In this document: positions 47,567 through 56,538 of the stretch, piece by piece
Layout of the letters: each line of letters starts with the position of its first letter
Position numbering within the stretch: position 1 is the stretch's first letter
Source: Acidimicrobiaceae bacterium
GTDB taxonomy: Bacteria > Actinomycetota > Acidimicrobiia > Acidimicrobiales > RAAP-2
DNA: 64,000 bases
Reading direction: 5' to 3'
Assembly (NCBI GenBank): GCA_003167415.1
Contig: PMTF01000022.1
Span: 85,141 to 149,140 of the forward strand
The notes under the pieces: generated by a model
Told to the model about the DNA's origin: nothing
Seen by the model: the letters and a program-made list of their open reading frames with translations, nothing else
The model's database searches: none
Translations under genes and position numbers: made by a program

Positions 47567-49031
47567 GGACCACCTCGTTGGCGTTCTTGTCCGACCGGAG
47601 TCCGCGCCAGGACGGTTGACGCAGATTCCCATCGTTCGTCCATTCCGCGAACTGGACCTCACCCACGATGGTGGGGCGAACAAAATGCGCGAGCGTCGTT
47701 TCCGCGCGACTGAGCGGTGCCGAGAATGGTGTCGACTTTCGCGCGAGTGGCGCCAACCGACGCAGTAGCTCCTGGCGCGCGGCGGCGGTGAAGCCGGTTC
47801 CTACCTTGCCCACGTAGGTGAGTCCCTCGTGAGAGGGAACGCCTAGCAACAGCGCGCCCAGACCGCCGTCCCGCTCGCCCTTGCCCTCGGTCCATCCGCC
47901 GATGACAACCTCTTGGGTGCGAAAGTTCTTCACCTTGATCCAATCGCCACTGCGCGATCCCGGAGAGTAACGAGAGCTGCGACGTTTGATGACGACGCCT
48001 TCGAGTCCGCGCTCTCGAGCGATGTCGATCACCTTCGCGCCGGCCGTATTGATGATCGACGGCGGCGTCGCGAACGTCTCGCCCTGCAGGTTGAGTGATT
48101 CGAGCGCCGAGCGACGCTGGTCGTAGGGGAGCTCGGCGAGTGAGCGGCCCTCGAGATAGAGCAGATCGAACGCGAAGAAACTCGCGGGTGTTGAGAACCT
48201 CAGTTTCTCGATCGCCGACTTTGACGTGACGTGCAGCCGCTTCGAGAGCGTCGAGAAGTTCGGGCGATGGTTCTCGTCCAGGGCCACGATCTCTCCGTCG
48301 AGAATCGCGGAGCGCGAACCCAAGTTCAGTCCAATGTCGCGCAGTTCGGGAAAGGTCGAAAGGAGACTCTTGTCGTTGCGGGTGAACGCCCGCACCCGGC
48401 CCCCGTCCACGTAGAGGATGGCCCGCACGCCGTCCCACTTGAATTCGTAGGCCCAGCCAGCGTCCTTGGTCGGGAGTTCGCCGGCCATCGCCAGCATGGG
48501 CTTCAAGTGTTGGGGCATGTCTTCAAAGTCCTTGGGGGCGGGGTCCATTCGATGGATCAGCCAATTTTTGTCACCGGTGGGAAAGAGGACGTAGCGTCCG
48601 GAAGCGCGGGTCCCGTGGAGCACGACCATGACCTCGTTGTCTCGCCACTTCTCGGTGTCGTAGGTGCCGTGATCCCAGATGGTGACCTGACCCGCGCCGT
48701 ACTCACCCTTGGGAATGGTCCCCTCGAACTTTCCGTAGTCCAGCGGGTGATCTTCGACGTGGACGGCCAGGTGGTTGGTGTCGGGGTCCATGGGAAGACC
48801 CTTTGGGAGTGCCCAAGAAACCAAGACACCGTCTCGTTCTAAGCGAAAGTCCCAATGCAGCGCCCGGGCGTGGTGCTCTTGGATGACGAACGTCGGGAGT
48901 CGCGGCTTCTTCTTGGCGACGGACGTCGCCGTCCGTCCCATGGGCTCAGGAGTTCTCTGCGGATCCCTTTTCGCCCGGTAGGTAGAGAGCTTGGCGGGGC
49001 GCGTCGCTCGAGTGCCATCGGCGCGAGCCAT
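47556..49031 (-). CDS. ligD: LigD-type phosphoesterase and ATP-dependent DNA ligase
   Basis: A 491-residue protein. Residues ~45-165 are the 3'-phosphoesterase domain (FVIQEHHARALHWDFRLERDG, VEDHPLDYGKFEGTIPKGEYGAGQV). Residues ~175-490 form the ligase with the nucleotidyl-transfer Lys198 in EFKWDGVRA, then ILDGEIVALDE, FFAFDLLYLEG, EGVVIKRRSS and GDWIKVKN (motif V) and an OB-fold C-terminus with WTNDGNLRQPSWRGLR. It trims 3' ends and seals breaks held by Ku. It starts 15 bases after ku in the same direction. The layout is phosphoesterase-ligase, without the polymerase domain. Confidence 0.92.
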   Translation of the reverse strand: MARADGTRATRPAKLSTYRAKRDPQRTPEPMGRTATSVAKKKPRLPTFVIQEHHARALHWDFRLERDGVLVSWALPKGLPMDPDTNHLAVHVEDHPLDYGKFEGTIPKGEYGAGQVTIWDHGTYDTEKWRDNEVMVVLHGTRASGRYVLFPTGDKNWLIHRMDPAPKDFEDMPQHLKPMLAMAGELPTKDAGWAYEFKWDGVRAILYVDGGRVRAFTRNDKSLLSTFPELRDIGLNLGSRSAILDGEIVALDENHRPNFSTLSKRLHVTSKSAIEKLRFSTPASFFAFDLLYLEGRSLAELPYDQRRSALESLNLQGETFATPPSIINTAGAKVIDIARERGLEGVVIKRRSSRYSPGSRSGDWIKVKNFRTQEVVIGGWTEGKGERDGGLGALLLGVPSHEGLTYVGKVGTGFTAAARQELLRRLAPLARKSTPFSAPLSRAETTLAHFVRPTIVGEVQFAEWTNDGNLRQPSWRGLRSDKNANEVVRES

Positions 49032-49045
49032 GAAACTCGTCAGCC

Positions 49046-50038
49046 TTATTTCTTCTTGGCGTTCTTGGCTTCACTCACCGCGCGAACGAGTTCGGTTTTG
49101 GTCATCTTCGAACTCACCTCGATCTTGAGTCGCTTCGCGCGTTCGAGGAGATCGGCCTTGGTCATCGCGTCGAGCCCCTGTCGTTCACGATGATCCGCGA
49201 CCTTCAAACTCGCGCTCTTGGACGACGCGGTCACCTTGGCGGCGGCTCGAGCGGGCCGCTTCGCCGAGCGATCGATCGACGCCTGCAAGGCGGCCATCAG
49301 GTCAATGACGTTCGACTTCGGTCGATCCTCGGCGCCGTGGACGACGGCGTGACCCGCGCGCTTTTGCTCGACGAGCTCTTCGACCCGTTGCCGATAGGTG
49401 TTCTTGTAGCGGCTCGGGTCCCACTCGTCGGTCAACGAGTCGACCAGCTTCTTCGCGACGAACAGTTCGCGCGCGTTCGCGTTGCCGACTGGCGGCAGGC
49501 TATCGAGTTCTTCTTCGGGGTCTCGAATCTCGTCCTCGAAGAACATCGTTTCGAGCATGAGCACCTTATCGGCCGGACGAATGGCGACGAGATGCTCCTT
49601 GTCGCGCAAGACGAGCGTCGCGATGCCCACCTTCTTCGTTTCGAGCATGGCCTGCAACAAAAGCGCGTACGCGCGGTCGGAACCCTTCCCCTTCGGCGCC
49701 AGATAGTAGGACTGACGAAAGAAGATTGGGTCAATCTTTTCTAGGTCGACGAAGTCCTGGATCTCGATGAGTTCGGACTTGCCGGGGGCCGCTTCGGCCA
49801 TCTCTTCGCGCGTGACAACGACGTACTCGCCGCCGCCGAGGGGATAGCCGTTCACGATGTCTTCGGTCGAAAGTTCTTCACCCGTCTCTTCATCAACCTT
49901 CTTATAGCGGACGCGATGCGAGGTGTTCTTGTGGAGCTGATTGAAGTGGATCGTCTGATCCGACGTGGCGCTAAACAGGCCGACGGGGACGCTCACCAAT
50001 CCGAAGCTCAAAAATCCTGACCATGTCGCGCGCGCCAT
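49046..50038 (-). CDS. ku: Ku DNA end-binding protein
   Basis: A 330-residue bacterial Ku. The core fits throughout: MARATWSGFLSFGLVSVPVGLFSAT, HFNQLHKNTSHRVRYKKVDEETGEEL, VTREEMAEAAPGKSELIEIQDFV, YYLAPKGKGSDRAYALLLQAM and LVDSLTDEWDPSRYKNTYR. The C-terminal ~75 residues are Lys/Ala-rich and end in a SAP-like helix pair (LDAMTKADLLERAKRLKIEV). Ku encircles broken DNA ends and recruits LigD. AGAGGAGA upstream of ATG 50038 fixes the start. It begins the three-gene end-joining operon. Confidence 0.95.
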   Translation of the reverse strand: MARATWSGFLSFGLVSVPVGLFSATSDQTIHFNQLHKNTSHRVRYKKVDEETGEELSTEDIVNGYPLGGGEYVVVTREEMAEAAPGKSELIEIQDFVDLEKIDPIFFRQSYYLAPKGKGSDRAYALLLQAMLETKKVGIATLVLRDKEHLVAIRPADKVLMLETMFFEDEIRDPEEELDSLPPVGNANARELFVAKKLVDSLTDEWDPSRYKNTYRQRVEELVEQKRAGHAVVHGAEDRPKSNVIDLMAALQASIDRSAKRPARAAAKVTASSKSASLKVADHRERQGLDAMTKADLLERAKRLKIEVSSKMTKTELVRAVSEAKNAKKK

Positions 50039-50187
50039 GTTGTTTCTCCTCTACGAATGCGTAAGAGACCGACTGAGGAAATTTACCATCGGTATCAATT
50101 GATTCACAATAAACTTGCAACTTCAATGGCTGCGGGTGATTTTCGTGCGTCTTCTCGCATGTCACAGCACCGATTTAGGTTGGAATC

Positions 50188-50367
50188 ATGTCACTACCGC
50201 TGCAATACACGTCACCAGTTGTTCTGTGCACGATGTGCGATGACCACCTTCAGCACTGCCACGGCACCGCGATTGTGATGGACGACGACACGCACGTGTG
50301 CTCCGACGATCCCGACTGCACGCTCAACGTCAACGAGCACTGGTTCATGTCAGTTGAGGACGCCTGA
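50188..50367 (+). CDS. Small Cys/His-rich protein, putative zinc-binding
   Basis: A 59-codon frame divergent from ku. It encodes VLCTMCDDHLQHCHG and HVCSDDPDCTLNV: five Cys and several His (Cys14, Cys17, Cys24, Cys38, Cys44; His20, His23, His25), in an acidic peptide with DDDTH and VNEHWF. Spacing CxxC...C...C suggests one metal site. A weak AGG precedes ATG 50188. I believe similar short proteins occur in actinobacteria, but I know no function. Confidence 0.6.
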   Translation: MSLPLQYTSPVVLCTMCDDHLQHCHGTAIVMDDDTHVCSDDPDCTLNVNEHWFMSVEDA

Positions 50368-50509
50368 GACTGAAAAGTCCAGCCAGATGATCACGGTGAT
50401 AACACGGATGACGCGCCGTTTGCTACGCCGCGGCGCGCAGGAGTACCGCCATCGAGCCACGGTGTAAATTTCGATTTCGCGGGTAATCGCGTTATTCAAA
50501 GGATCCCTT

Positions 50510-52219
50510 ATGTCCGAGCAATCTTCCCAGTCGGCAATCTTCACCCTCGCCGACGAAATCGTCGATCGACTCGCCGAGAGCGATCCCCTCTTCGCGACCG
50601 AGGCGGGCATTCCCGGTTACGACCATTTGTTGCCGGACTTCTCGGTCGCGAAGCGACGTCGCGATCAGGCGCAGATTGTTCGAGATCTTCAGACCCTCGA
50701 GACGCTCGATGCACACGGTGACGTCGATCGAATCGCTGCGGCGGTGATTCGTGAGCGACTCTCGGTTCAGCTCGCACTGTACGAAGCCGACGAGGAGCGT
50801 CGAACGTTTTCGGTCCTCAATTCTCCGGTGGCGGCGATTCGACAGGTGTTCGAACTGATGCCGCTCAGTACGCCGGAGAACGCGAAGAACGTGGCCCGAC
50901 GTCTTGGTCATGTTCGCGCGTCGCTCGAAACCTGGCGGGGCGCCCTACTCATCACGGCCGCCGAACACGAGTTGCCCGCCGCGCGACACATCATTGGCGT
51001 CGCCGATCAAGCCGATACCTGCGCCGCCGGTGCCTTTAGTGAATTCGCCGAGCGCACGGCAACGGCGACGGGGGTCGACCTCGAAACATCGGGCCTGCGT
51101 TCCGCCGCCAAGGACGCCGAAGCCGCGTACGCCGAACTCGCGGCGTGGATGCGGTCCGACCTCGCCCCGAAGGCCTCTTCGAAAGAAGCCTGTGGTGAGG
51201 AGCGCTACCAACGATGGTCCGCCTACTGGTCGGGGGCGACGCTTGACTTGCACGAACTGTACGAATGGGGCTACCAGGACTTGAAGCGCATCAACGCTCG
51301 GATGTGGGAGATAGCGCGCGAACTTCTTCCGGCGGCCACCAGTCTGGTCGAAGTGGCCGATTTGCTCGACAGTGATCCCGCGCGAGCGATTGACGGTACC
51401 GACGCACTCCTCACCATGTTGAAGGCTTTCACGGCGCGCACCACCGACGAACTCGACGGAGTGCACTTCGACATCGACGACCGAATTCGATTCTGTGACG
51501 CTCGTCTCGCACCGGAGGGATCGGCCGCGGCGCCGTTTTACATCAACCCCAGCGAAGACCTCAGTCGTCCCGGCACCACGTGGTTCCCGACCCTGGGCAA
51601 GACGCAGTTCTCGTGGTGGCGTTTCGCGTCAACCTGGTATCACGAGTCGATTCCGGGCCATCATCTCCAAATCGCGACGGCCCTGTTGTCGTCGGAACGC
51701 CAGAGTCGATTCCACCGCCTGGTTGGCATCACGAGTGGGTACGCCGAGGGTTGGGCGCTCTACGCCGAACGACTCATGGACGAGCTCGGTTACTTCTCGG
51801 ACCTCGGCGACGAACTCGGTTACCTCGCCAATCAGGCCCTTCGCGCGGCGCGCATCGTCGTCGACGTCGGACTGCACCTCGAACTGGACGCCCCGTCGGA
51901 CATCGGCGTCTTGGGGGACCTCGGCGACTGCTCGAACAAGCGTTGGACCGCCGGAATGGCCGTCGCACTGCTCGAGGAGTGGGCCATCCAAGACCATCCC
52001 ATGTCGGTCTCCGAAGTGGATCGCTACCTGGGACTTCCGGCCCAGGCGATCTCCTACAAGGTGGGCGAGCGAATCTGGCTCGAGTCGCGCGAAGCCGCGA
52101 AGCAGCGACTGGGAGACAAGTTCGACTTGAAGGCCTTCCACGCTCACGCCCTCGTGCTCGGTCCCATGGGACTCGATGACTTCTCGGCCGAGATGGCCCT
52201 CTGGGACGGCGGTCTCTAG
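50510..52219 (+). CDS. DUF885 family zinc-metallopeptidase-like protein
   Basis: A 569-residue protein of the DUF885 family. The zinc motif is TWYHESIPGHHLQIA with His378/Glu379 and His384 or His385, and the third ligand probably lies in GYAEGWALYAERLMDELG (Glu). The long helical N-terminal domain and the final KVGERIWLESREAAKQRLGDKFDLKAFH are usual in the family. No signal peptide is seen, so it is likely a cytosolic peptidase; the specificity is unknown. Start ATG 50510 is natural. Confidence 0.87.
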   Translation: MSEQSSQSAIFTLADEIVDRLAESDPLFATEAGIPGYDHLLPDFSVAKRRRDQAQIVRDLQTLETLDAHGDVDRIAAAVIRERLSVQLALYEADEERRTFSVLNSPVAAIRQVFELMPLSTPENAKNVARRLGHVRASLETWRGALLITAAEHELPAARHIIGVADQADTCAAGAFSEFAERTATATGVDLETSGLRSAAKDAEAAYAELAAWMRSDLAPKASSKEACGEERYQRWSAYWSGATLDLHELYEWGYQDLKRINARMWEIARELLPAATSLVEVADLLDSDPARAIDGTDALLTMLKAFTARTTDELDGVHFDIDDRIRFCDARLAPEGSAAAPFYINPSEDLSRPGTTWFPTLGKTQFSWWRFASTWYHESIPGHHLQIATALLSSERQSRFHRLVGITSGYAEGWALYAERLMDELGYFSDLGDELGYLANQALRAARIVVDVGLHLELDAPSDIGVLGDLGDCSNKRWTAGMAVALLEEWAIQDHPMSVSEVDRYLGLPAQAISYKVGERIWLESREAAKQRLGDKFDLKAFHAHALVLGPMGLDDFSAEMALWDGGL

Positions 52220-52225
52220 AGACCG
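52210..52225. repeat. Perfect 16-base palindrome at the end of the DUF885 gene
   Basis: CGGTCTCTAGAGACCG is fully symmetrical and overlaps the TAG stop. It has no loop and no T-run, so it is a poor terminator candidate; a protein site or chance are possible. Confidence 0.5.
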
Positions 52226-52296
52226 TTCTAGATCACCGAGCCAGCACCGCTCGCGCGGCGCGTGGGTTACCGTCTTAATGAGCAAAGGACGGCGAA

Positions 52297-53640
52297 ATGG
52301 CGAACGATCGGTCGACGCTGACGAGCAGTGAACGAGAGAAGGCCTCGGTCTTTCACTCCTGGTCGGCCCAGGCGAGCATCAACCCCTTGATGGTGAAGGA
52401 CGCCGAGGGCGTCTACGTCACCGCCGAGGACGGTACGACGTACTTGGACCTCTCGTCGCAGTTGGTCAACACCAACATTGGTCACCAGCACCCGGCCGTC
52501 GTTCGCGCGATCCAAGAGCAGGCCGCCACGCTCTGCACCATTGCGCCCCAGCACGGTTACGTCTCGAGGTACCGCGCGGCCGAACTCATCCTGGACCGCT
52601 CCTTCGAGGGCGCCGCGAAGGTCTTCTTCACCAACGGCGGCACCGAAGCGATGGAACACGCCGTGCGACTGGCGCGACTCTTCACCGGTCGACACAAGGT
52701 GATGTCGGCCTACCGCAGTTACCACGGCGCCACCGCCACGTCGATCAACCTGACCGGCGACCCCCGTCGCTGGCCCAACGACATCGGCGCCGCCGGCGTC
52801 GTGCACTTCTTTGGCCCCTTCCTCTACCGATCGGCCTTTCACGCGACGACCGAGGCCGAGGAGTGCCAACGTGCGCTCGAGAACTTAGAAGAGACCATTC
52901 GATTCGAGGGTCCGACGTCAATCGCGGCCATCGTGCTCGAGACGATTCCCGGCACGGCCGGCATCATGGTGCCGCCCCAGGGATTCTTGGCCGGCGTTCG
53001 TGCGATCTGCGATCGCTACGGAATCGTGTACATCGCCGATGAAGTCATGTGCGGCTTCGGTCGCACCGGATCGTGGTTCGCGTTCCACCAGCACCACGTG
53101 AAGCCCGACCTGGTGGTCTTCGCCAAGGGCGTCAACTCCGGTTACGTGCCACTGGGCGGCGTGATCATCAATGAGGCCATCAGCGCCTCGTTCAACGAAC
53201 GCGTCTATCCCGGAGGGCTCACCTACTCGGGACATCCGCTCGCGTGCGCCGCCGCCGTCGCGACCATCGAAGCGATGCAGAACGAGGGGATCGTCGAGAA
53301 CGCCCAGCGCGTTGGCGACGAGGTCCTGCGCCCGGGCCTCGAAGCGATGGCGGCGGCGCACCGCATCATCGGTGACGTCCGTGGTCTCGGCGTCTTCTTC
53401 GCCCTCGAACTGGTCACCGACCGCGCGACGAAGGAACCGCTCGCCCCCTACGGCGCCAGTTCAGCCGCGATGAACGACATCGTGACGGCCAGTCGCAACG
53501 AGGGCCTGCTCATCTTCACCAATTACAACCGCATCCACGTCGTGCCACCCTGCACCATCACCCCGGACGAGGCTCGTGATGGACTCGCACGCCTCGAGCG
53601 CGCTCTCGCTGCGGCCGACCACTACTACACGGGCGAGTGA
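52297..53640 (+). CDS. Class III omega-amino acid aminotransferase
   Basis: A 447-residue fold type I aminotransferase: SSQLVNTNIGHQHPAVVRAI, FFTNGGTEAMEHAVRLAR, RSYHGATATSI, YIADEVMCGFGRTGSWFA and VVFAKGVNSGYVPLGGV with the PLP Lys277. Closest in style to taurine-pyruvate and beta-alanine-pyruvate aminotransferases. It overlaps the next gene by four bases (GTGA). With the dihydropyrimidinase operon at 14-17 kb, beta-alanine is a plausible substrate; taurine or other omega-amines are alternatives. Confidence 0.88.
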   Translation: MANDRSTLTSSEREKASVFHSWSAQASINPLMVKDAEGVYVTAEDGTTYLDLSSQLVNTNIGHQHPAVVRAIQEQAATLCTIAPQHGYVSRYRAAELILDRSFEGAAKVFFTNGGTEAMEHAVRLARLFTGRHKVMSAYRSYHGATATSINLTGDPRRWPNDIGAAGVVHFFGPFLYRSAFHATTEAEECQRALENLEETIRFEGPTSIAAIVLETIPGTAGIMVPPQGFLAGVRAICDRYGIVYIADEVMCGFGRTGSWFAFHQHHVKPDLVVFAKGVNSGYVPLGGVIINEAISASFNERVYPGGLTYSGHPLACAAAVATIEAMQNEGIVENAQRVGDEVLRPGLEAMAAAHRIIGDVRGLGVFFALELVTDRATKEPLAPYGASSAAMNDIVTASRNEGLLIFTNYNRIHVVPPCTITPDEARDGLARLERALAAADHYYTGE

Positions 53641-54284
53641 CGAGCGAAGAGCAACGAATCGCGGCCGCCTCGCTGATGCGCGAGCTGGGACACGAATTCG
53701 TCGCACGTGATCTAAGCGACGATCAGCTCGACGACCTCAGCGTGGAGCTGCGAGAACTGCTCGAACGATTCCGCGGCGCGGCGCCTCGCGTGCGCGAGTT
53801 CTCTCGCGATCGACTCGAAGAGTTCACGCTGACGATTCCCACCATCGACGAGATCGGCCAACGTCAACTCTTCTCAGACTCCGTGGTGGCCGGCGCCGCC
53901 AACCCGATGGGCCTCGGCGCGCAGATGTGGCGTGACGGCGACGTCGCGTGCATGCGCGTCACGCTGGGTGAGGCTTTCGAGGGAGCGCCGGGGCGCGCGC
54001 ACGGTGGCGTCGTCGCCGCCCTGCTCGACGAAGTAATGGGCCTCATGAACGTGATTCACGGGGCCATGGCCTTCACCGCGCAGTTGGACATCACCTACCG
54101 CGCTCCGACGCCGGTCGGAGAGCCGATCGTCGCTCGGGCCTGGTTGGTGCGACGTGACGAACGCAAACACTTCGTGGAGGCGACGCTGCACGCGGATGAT
54201 CTCCTCGTCGCGAGCGCCAAGGCCCTCTTCATCGCCATGGACCGTTCGACGTTCCTCGAGCAACTGCTGATCAACGAGGACTGA
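53637..54284 (+). CDS. PaaI/hotdog-fold thioesterase
   Basis: A 215-residue protein. Residues ~90-200 form a hotdog domain with VTLGEAFEGAPGRAHGGVVAALLDEVMG and FTAQLDITYRAPTPVGEPIVARAW, features of PaaI-like acyl-CoA thioesterases. The N-terminal ~80 residues (RELGHEFVARDLSDDQLDDLS, an acidic helix region) are an addition. GTG 53637 overlaps the aminotransferase stop, so they are an operon; the shared pathway is unknown. Confidence 0.83.
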   Translation: MTSEEQRIAAASLMRELGHEFVARDLSDDQLDDLSVELRELLERFRGAAPRVREFSRDRLEEFTLTIPTIDEIGQRQLFSDSVVAGAANPMGLGAQMWRDGDVACMRVTLGEAFEGAPGRAHGGVVAALLDEVMGLMNVIHGAMAFTAQLDITYRAPTPVGEPIVARAWLVRRDERKHFVEATLHADDLLVASAKALFIAMDRSTFLEQLLINED

Positions 54285-54286
54285 AC

Positions 54287-55060
54287 GTGGCGCTCTCCCT
54301 ACGCCGCAAGTTCCGCACGAGCAAAGTTCCGCCCACGATTACGCCGTCGTTCTGGGGTCTGAAGATCCTCACCACGGCGATGGGCGAAGCGACGTCGGAC
54401 TACTTCGTCAATCGCTTCGATCCCCGAATTGCCGTGGTGTGCGCCGCGGTGGTCTTCGCCGTCGTCCTTTGGTGGCAACTGCGATGGCCCGCCTACCAGA
54501 CCGTGATCTACTGGTTCGCTGTCGTGATGGTCAGCGTCTTCGGCACGATGTGCGCGGACGTCGTCCACGTGGAGTTCAAGGTTCCCTACGTGGTGTCGGC
54601 GTTCGGTTTCGCGCTGGTGCTGGTGCTCGTCTTCTGGACGTGGTTCCGAATGGAAGGCACCTTGTCGATCCACAGCATCACTTCGACCCGTCGAGAGTTG
54701 TTCTACTGGGTGACGGTGACCGTTGCCTTCGCCCTCGGCACCGCCGTCGGTGACTTCACGGCCTTCGTGGTGAAACTCGGATTCTTCAGTTCCGGTCTAC
54801 TTTTCACCGGACTTATTATCTTGCCGGCGCTGGCATTCTGGTTCACCCGTAGGAACGCGGTCCTGCTGTTCTGGATCGCCTACGTCCTCACGCGACCACT
54901 GGGCGCCTCCTACGCCGACTGGATGGGCAAGCCCAAAATCGCGGGCGGTCTGGGCGGGGGTGCGGGCAACGTCGCGCTGACCTTGTCGGGCATCATCGTC
55001 GTCGCGGTGCTCGCTTTGGCGTACACCGAGGCGCGTCAAACTCGCGCGTTCCGTCCGTAA
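54287..55060 (+). CDS. DUF347-repeat membrane protein (COG4705-like)
   Basis: A 257-residue protein with about eight spans and internal repeats marked by LTTAMGEATSDYFV, MVSVFGTMCADVVHVE, AFALGTAVGDFTAFV and LTRPLGASYADWMGKP, the Gly...Asp patterns of DUF347/COG4705. The family's transport role is not established, although some members have been linked to metal homeostasis. GTG 54287 begins two bases after the thioesterase stop. Confidence 0.8.
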   Translation: MALSLRRKFRTSKVPPTITPSFWGLKILTTAMGEATSDYFVNRFDPRIAVVCAAVVFAVVLWWQLRWPAYQTVIYWFAVVMVSVFGTMCADVVHVEFKVPYVVSAFGFALVLVLVFWTWFRMEGTLSIHSITSTRRELFYWVTVTVAFALGTAVGDFTAFVVKLGFFSSGLLFTGLIILPALAFWFTRRNAVLLFWIAYVLTRPLGASYADWMGKPKIAGGLGGGAGNVALTLSGIIVVAVLALAYTEARQTRAFRP

Positions 55061-55069
55061 CATGGTCCA

Positions 55070-56026
55070 ATGCCCGCCATCTCCGTAGAGAATCCACTCG
55101 AGCTTGCCAAGGCCGTCAAGCCCGAGACCACCGATCGACCACGTCGCGTGAAGTCCATCACCTCGGCGCCGCGAGGCCTCGAAGGCGAGGGCTTCCCGGT
55201 GCGCCGCGCCTTCGCCGGCATCGACATGGCCGACCTCGACCCGTTCGTCCACATGGACCAGATGGGTGAAGTCGACTACGGACCAGGTGAGCCCAAGGGC
55301 ACGCCGTGGCACCCGCACCGCGGATTCGAGACCGTGACGTACATGATCGACGGTACGTTCTTGCACCAGGACTCCATCGGCGGCGGCGGCGTGATTCAAA
55401 ACGGCGCGACGCAGTGGATGACCGCCGGATCGGGCATCTTGCACATCGAGCGCCCACCGGACGCATTGATCGACTCCGGCGGTCTCTTTCACGGCATTCA
55501 GCTCTGGGTCAACCTGCCGGCGAAGTTGAAGATGACCAAGCCGCGCTACCAGGACATCGAAGCCGAATCGGTATCGCTGTTGACCAACGAGAACGGCGAC
55601 GCCATCATCCGTGTCATCGCCGGATCCCTCGGCGGCATCGACGGACCAGGTTCCACTCACACGCCCATCGCGATCGCCCACGTGTCGCTCTTGCCCGGCG
55701 GACAACTCTCCCTTCCCTGGAACCCCGCCTACAACGCGCTCACCTACGTGCTCGCCGGTCAGGGCACCGTCGGACACGACCGCAGCGCCATCGCCGAAGG
55801 TGAGATGGCCGTGCACGTCGACGGCGACTTCCTCGTGCTCGCGGCCAATGCGACTCAGGACTCGCGCACCCGGGCTTTCGAAGTACTGATTCTCGGCGGT
55901 GAGCCGATTCGCGAGCCGGTGGCGACTTACGGACCGTTCGTGATGAACACCCGCGCCGAACTACAACAGGCCTTCGAGGACTACGAGGCCGGCCGACTCG
56001 GTCAGATCCCGGCCGACCACATCTAA
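55070..56026 (+). CDS. Pirin family bicupin protein
   Basis: A 318-residue protein with two cupin domains. The N-terminal metal site shows DPFVHMDQMGEVDYGPG, TPWHPHRGFETVTYMIDG and GSGILHIERP. In classic pirins the ligands include His-x-His and Glu; here HPHRGFET supplies them. It may act as quercetinase or as an iron-dependent regulator; neither can be decided. The final four bases overlap the convergent hotdog gene. Confidence 0.87.
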   Translation: MPAISVENPLELAKAVKPETTDRPRRVKSITSAPRGLEGEGFPVRRAFAGIDMADLDPFVHMDQMGEVDYGPGEPKGTPWHPHRGFETVTYMIDGTFLHQDSIGGGGVIQNGATQWMTAGSGILHIERPPDALIDSGGLFHGIQLWVNLPAKLKMTKPRYQDIEAESVSLLTNENGDAIIRVIAGSLGGIDGPGSTHTPIAIAHVSLLPGGQLSLPWNPAYNALTYVLAGQGTVGHDRSAIAEGEMAVHVDGDFLVLAANATQDSRTRAFEVLILGGEPIREPVATYGPFVMNTRAELQQAFEDYEAGRLGQIPADHI

Positions 56027-56463
56027 GTCGAGGGCGAACGGTGCACGAGGAACGTGCCGGTCGATCGACTGATTAATTTGCCTTCGTCACTCGAGATCGT
56101 GGCCTCGGCGTAGGCGATCTGACGCGCCAGGCGAACCACGTCACCACGAATGGTGTAATGAGTGTCCAACAACGCCGGACGCATTAGTTCGGTCGTCATC
56201 TCAATCGTCGCCTCGGTGCGGTCGCGACCGATGAGCGCGGCATTGATGCAGAAGTTCATCGCGGCGTCCAAGATGACCGAGTGCGCGCCGGCCTGCACCG
56301 CGCCGTGGGGGTTGCAGGCCATCGGGGTCGGCGTGAACGAGCCGCTCACCCACCCGAGGTCTTCGCCGTCCACGCCGTAGCTCTCAAAGGAGCCGCCGAT
56401 GGCCCCGATGATCGCCATTCCGCCGTCGCCGAGCCAGCGATCCATGCTCTTTCGTTCGCTCAC
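56023..56463 (-). CDS. PaaI-like hotdog thioesterase
   Basis: About 146 residues with the hotdog features PHGAVQAGAHSVILDAAMNF and ATIEMTTELMRPALLDTHYTIRGDVVRLARQIAYAEATI. In most PaaI enzymes the first motif is HGG; here NPHGAVQAG carries the Asn/His. It should hydrolyse short or aromatic acyl-CoA esters. The GTG at 56463 gives a natural N-terminus; a GTG at 56487 or ATG at 56445 are alternatives, all without a clear ribosome site. Divergent from the thiolase gene. Confidence 0.78.
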   Translation of the reverse strand: MSERKSMDRWLGDGGMAIIGAIGGSFESYGVDGEDLGWVSGSFTPTPMACNPHGAVQAGAHSVILDAAMNFCINAALIGRDRTEATIEMTTELMRPALLDTHYTIRGDVVRLARQIAYAEATISSDEGKLISRSTGTFLVHRSPST

Positions 56464-56538
56464 GCCTGCGACGCTAGCCGCGCTCACCGGTAGGATTCGC
56501 GCCGTGGGTAACGCCCGCCGCAGACGAAAGGTTCAACA

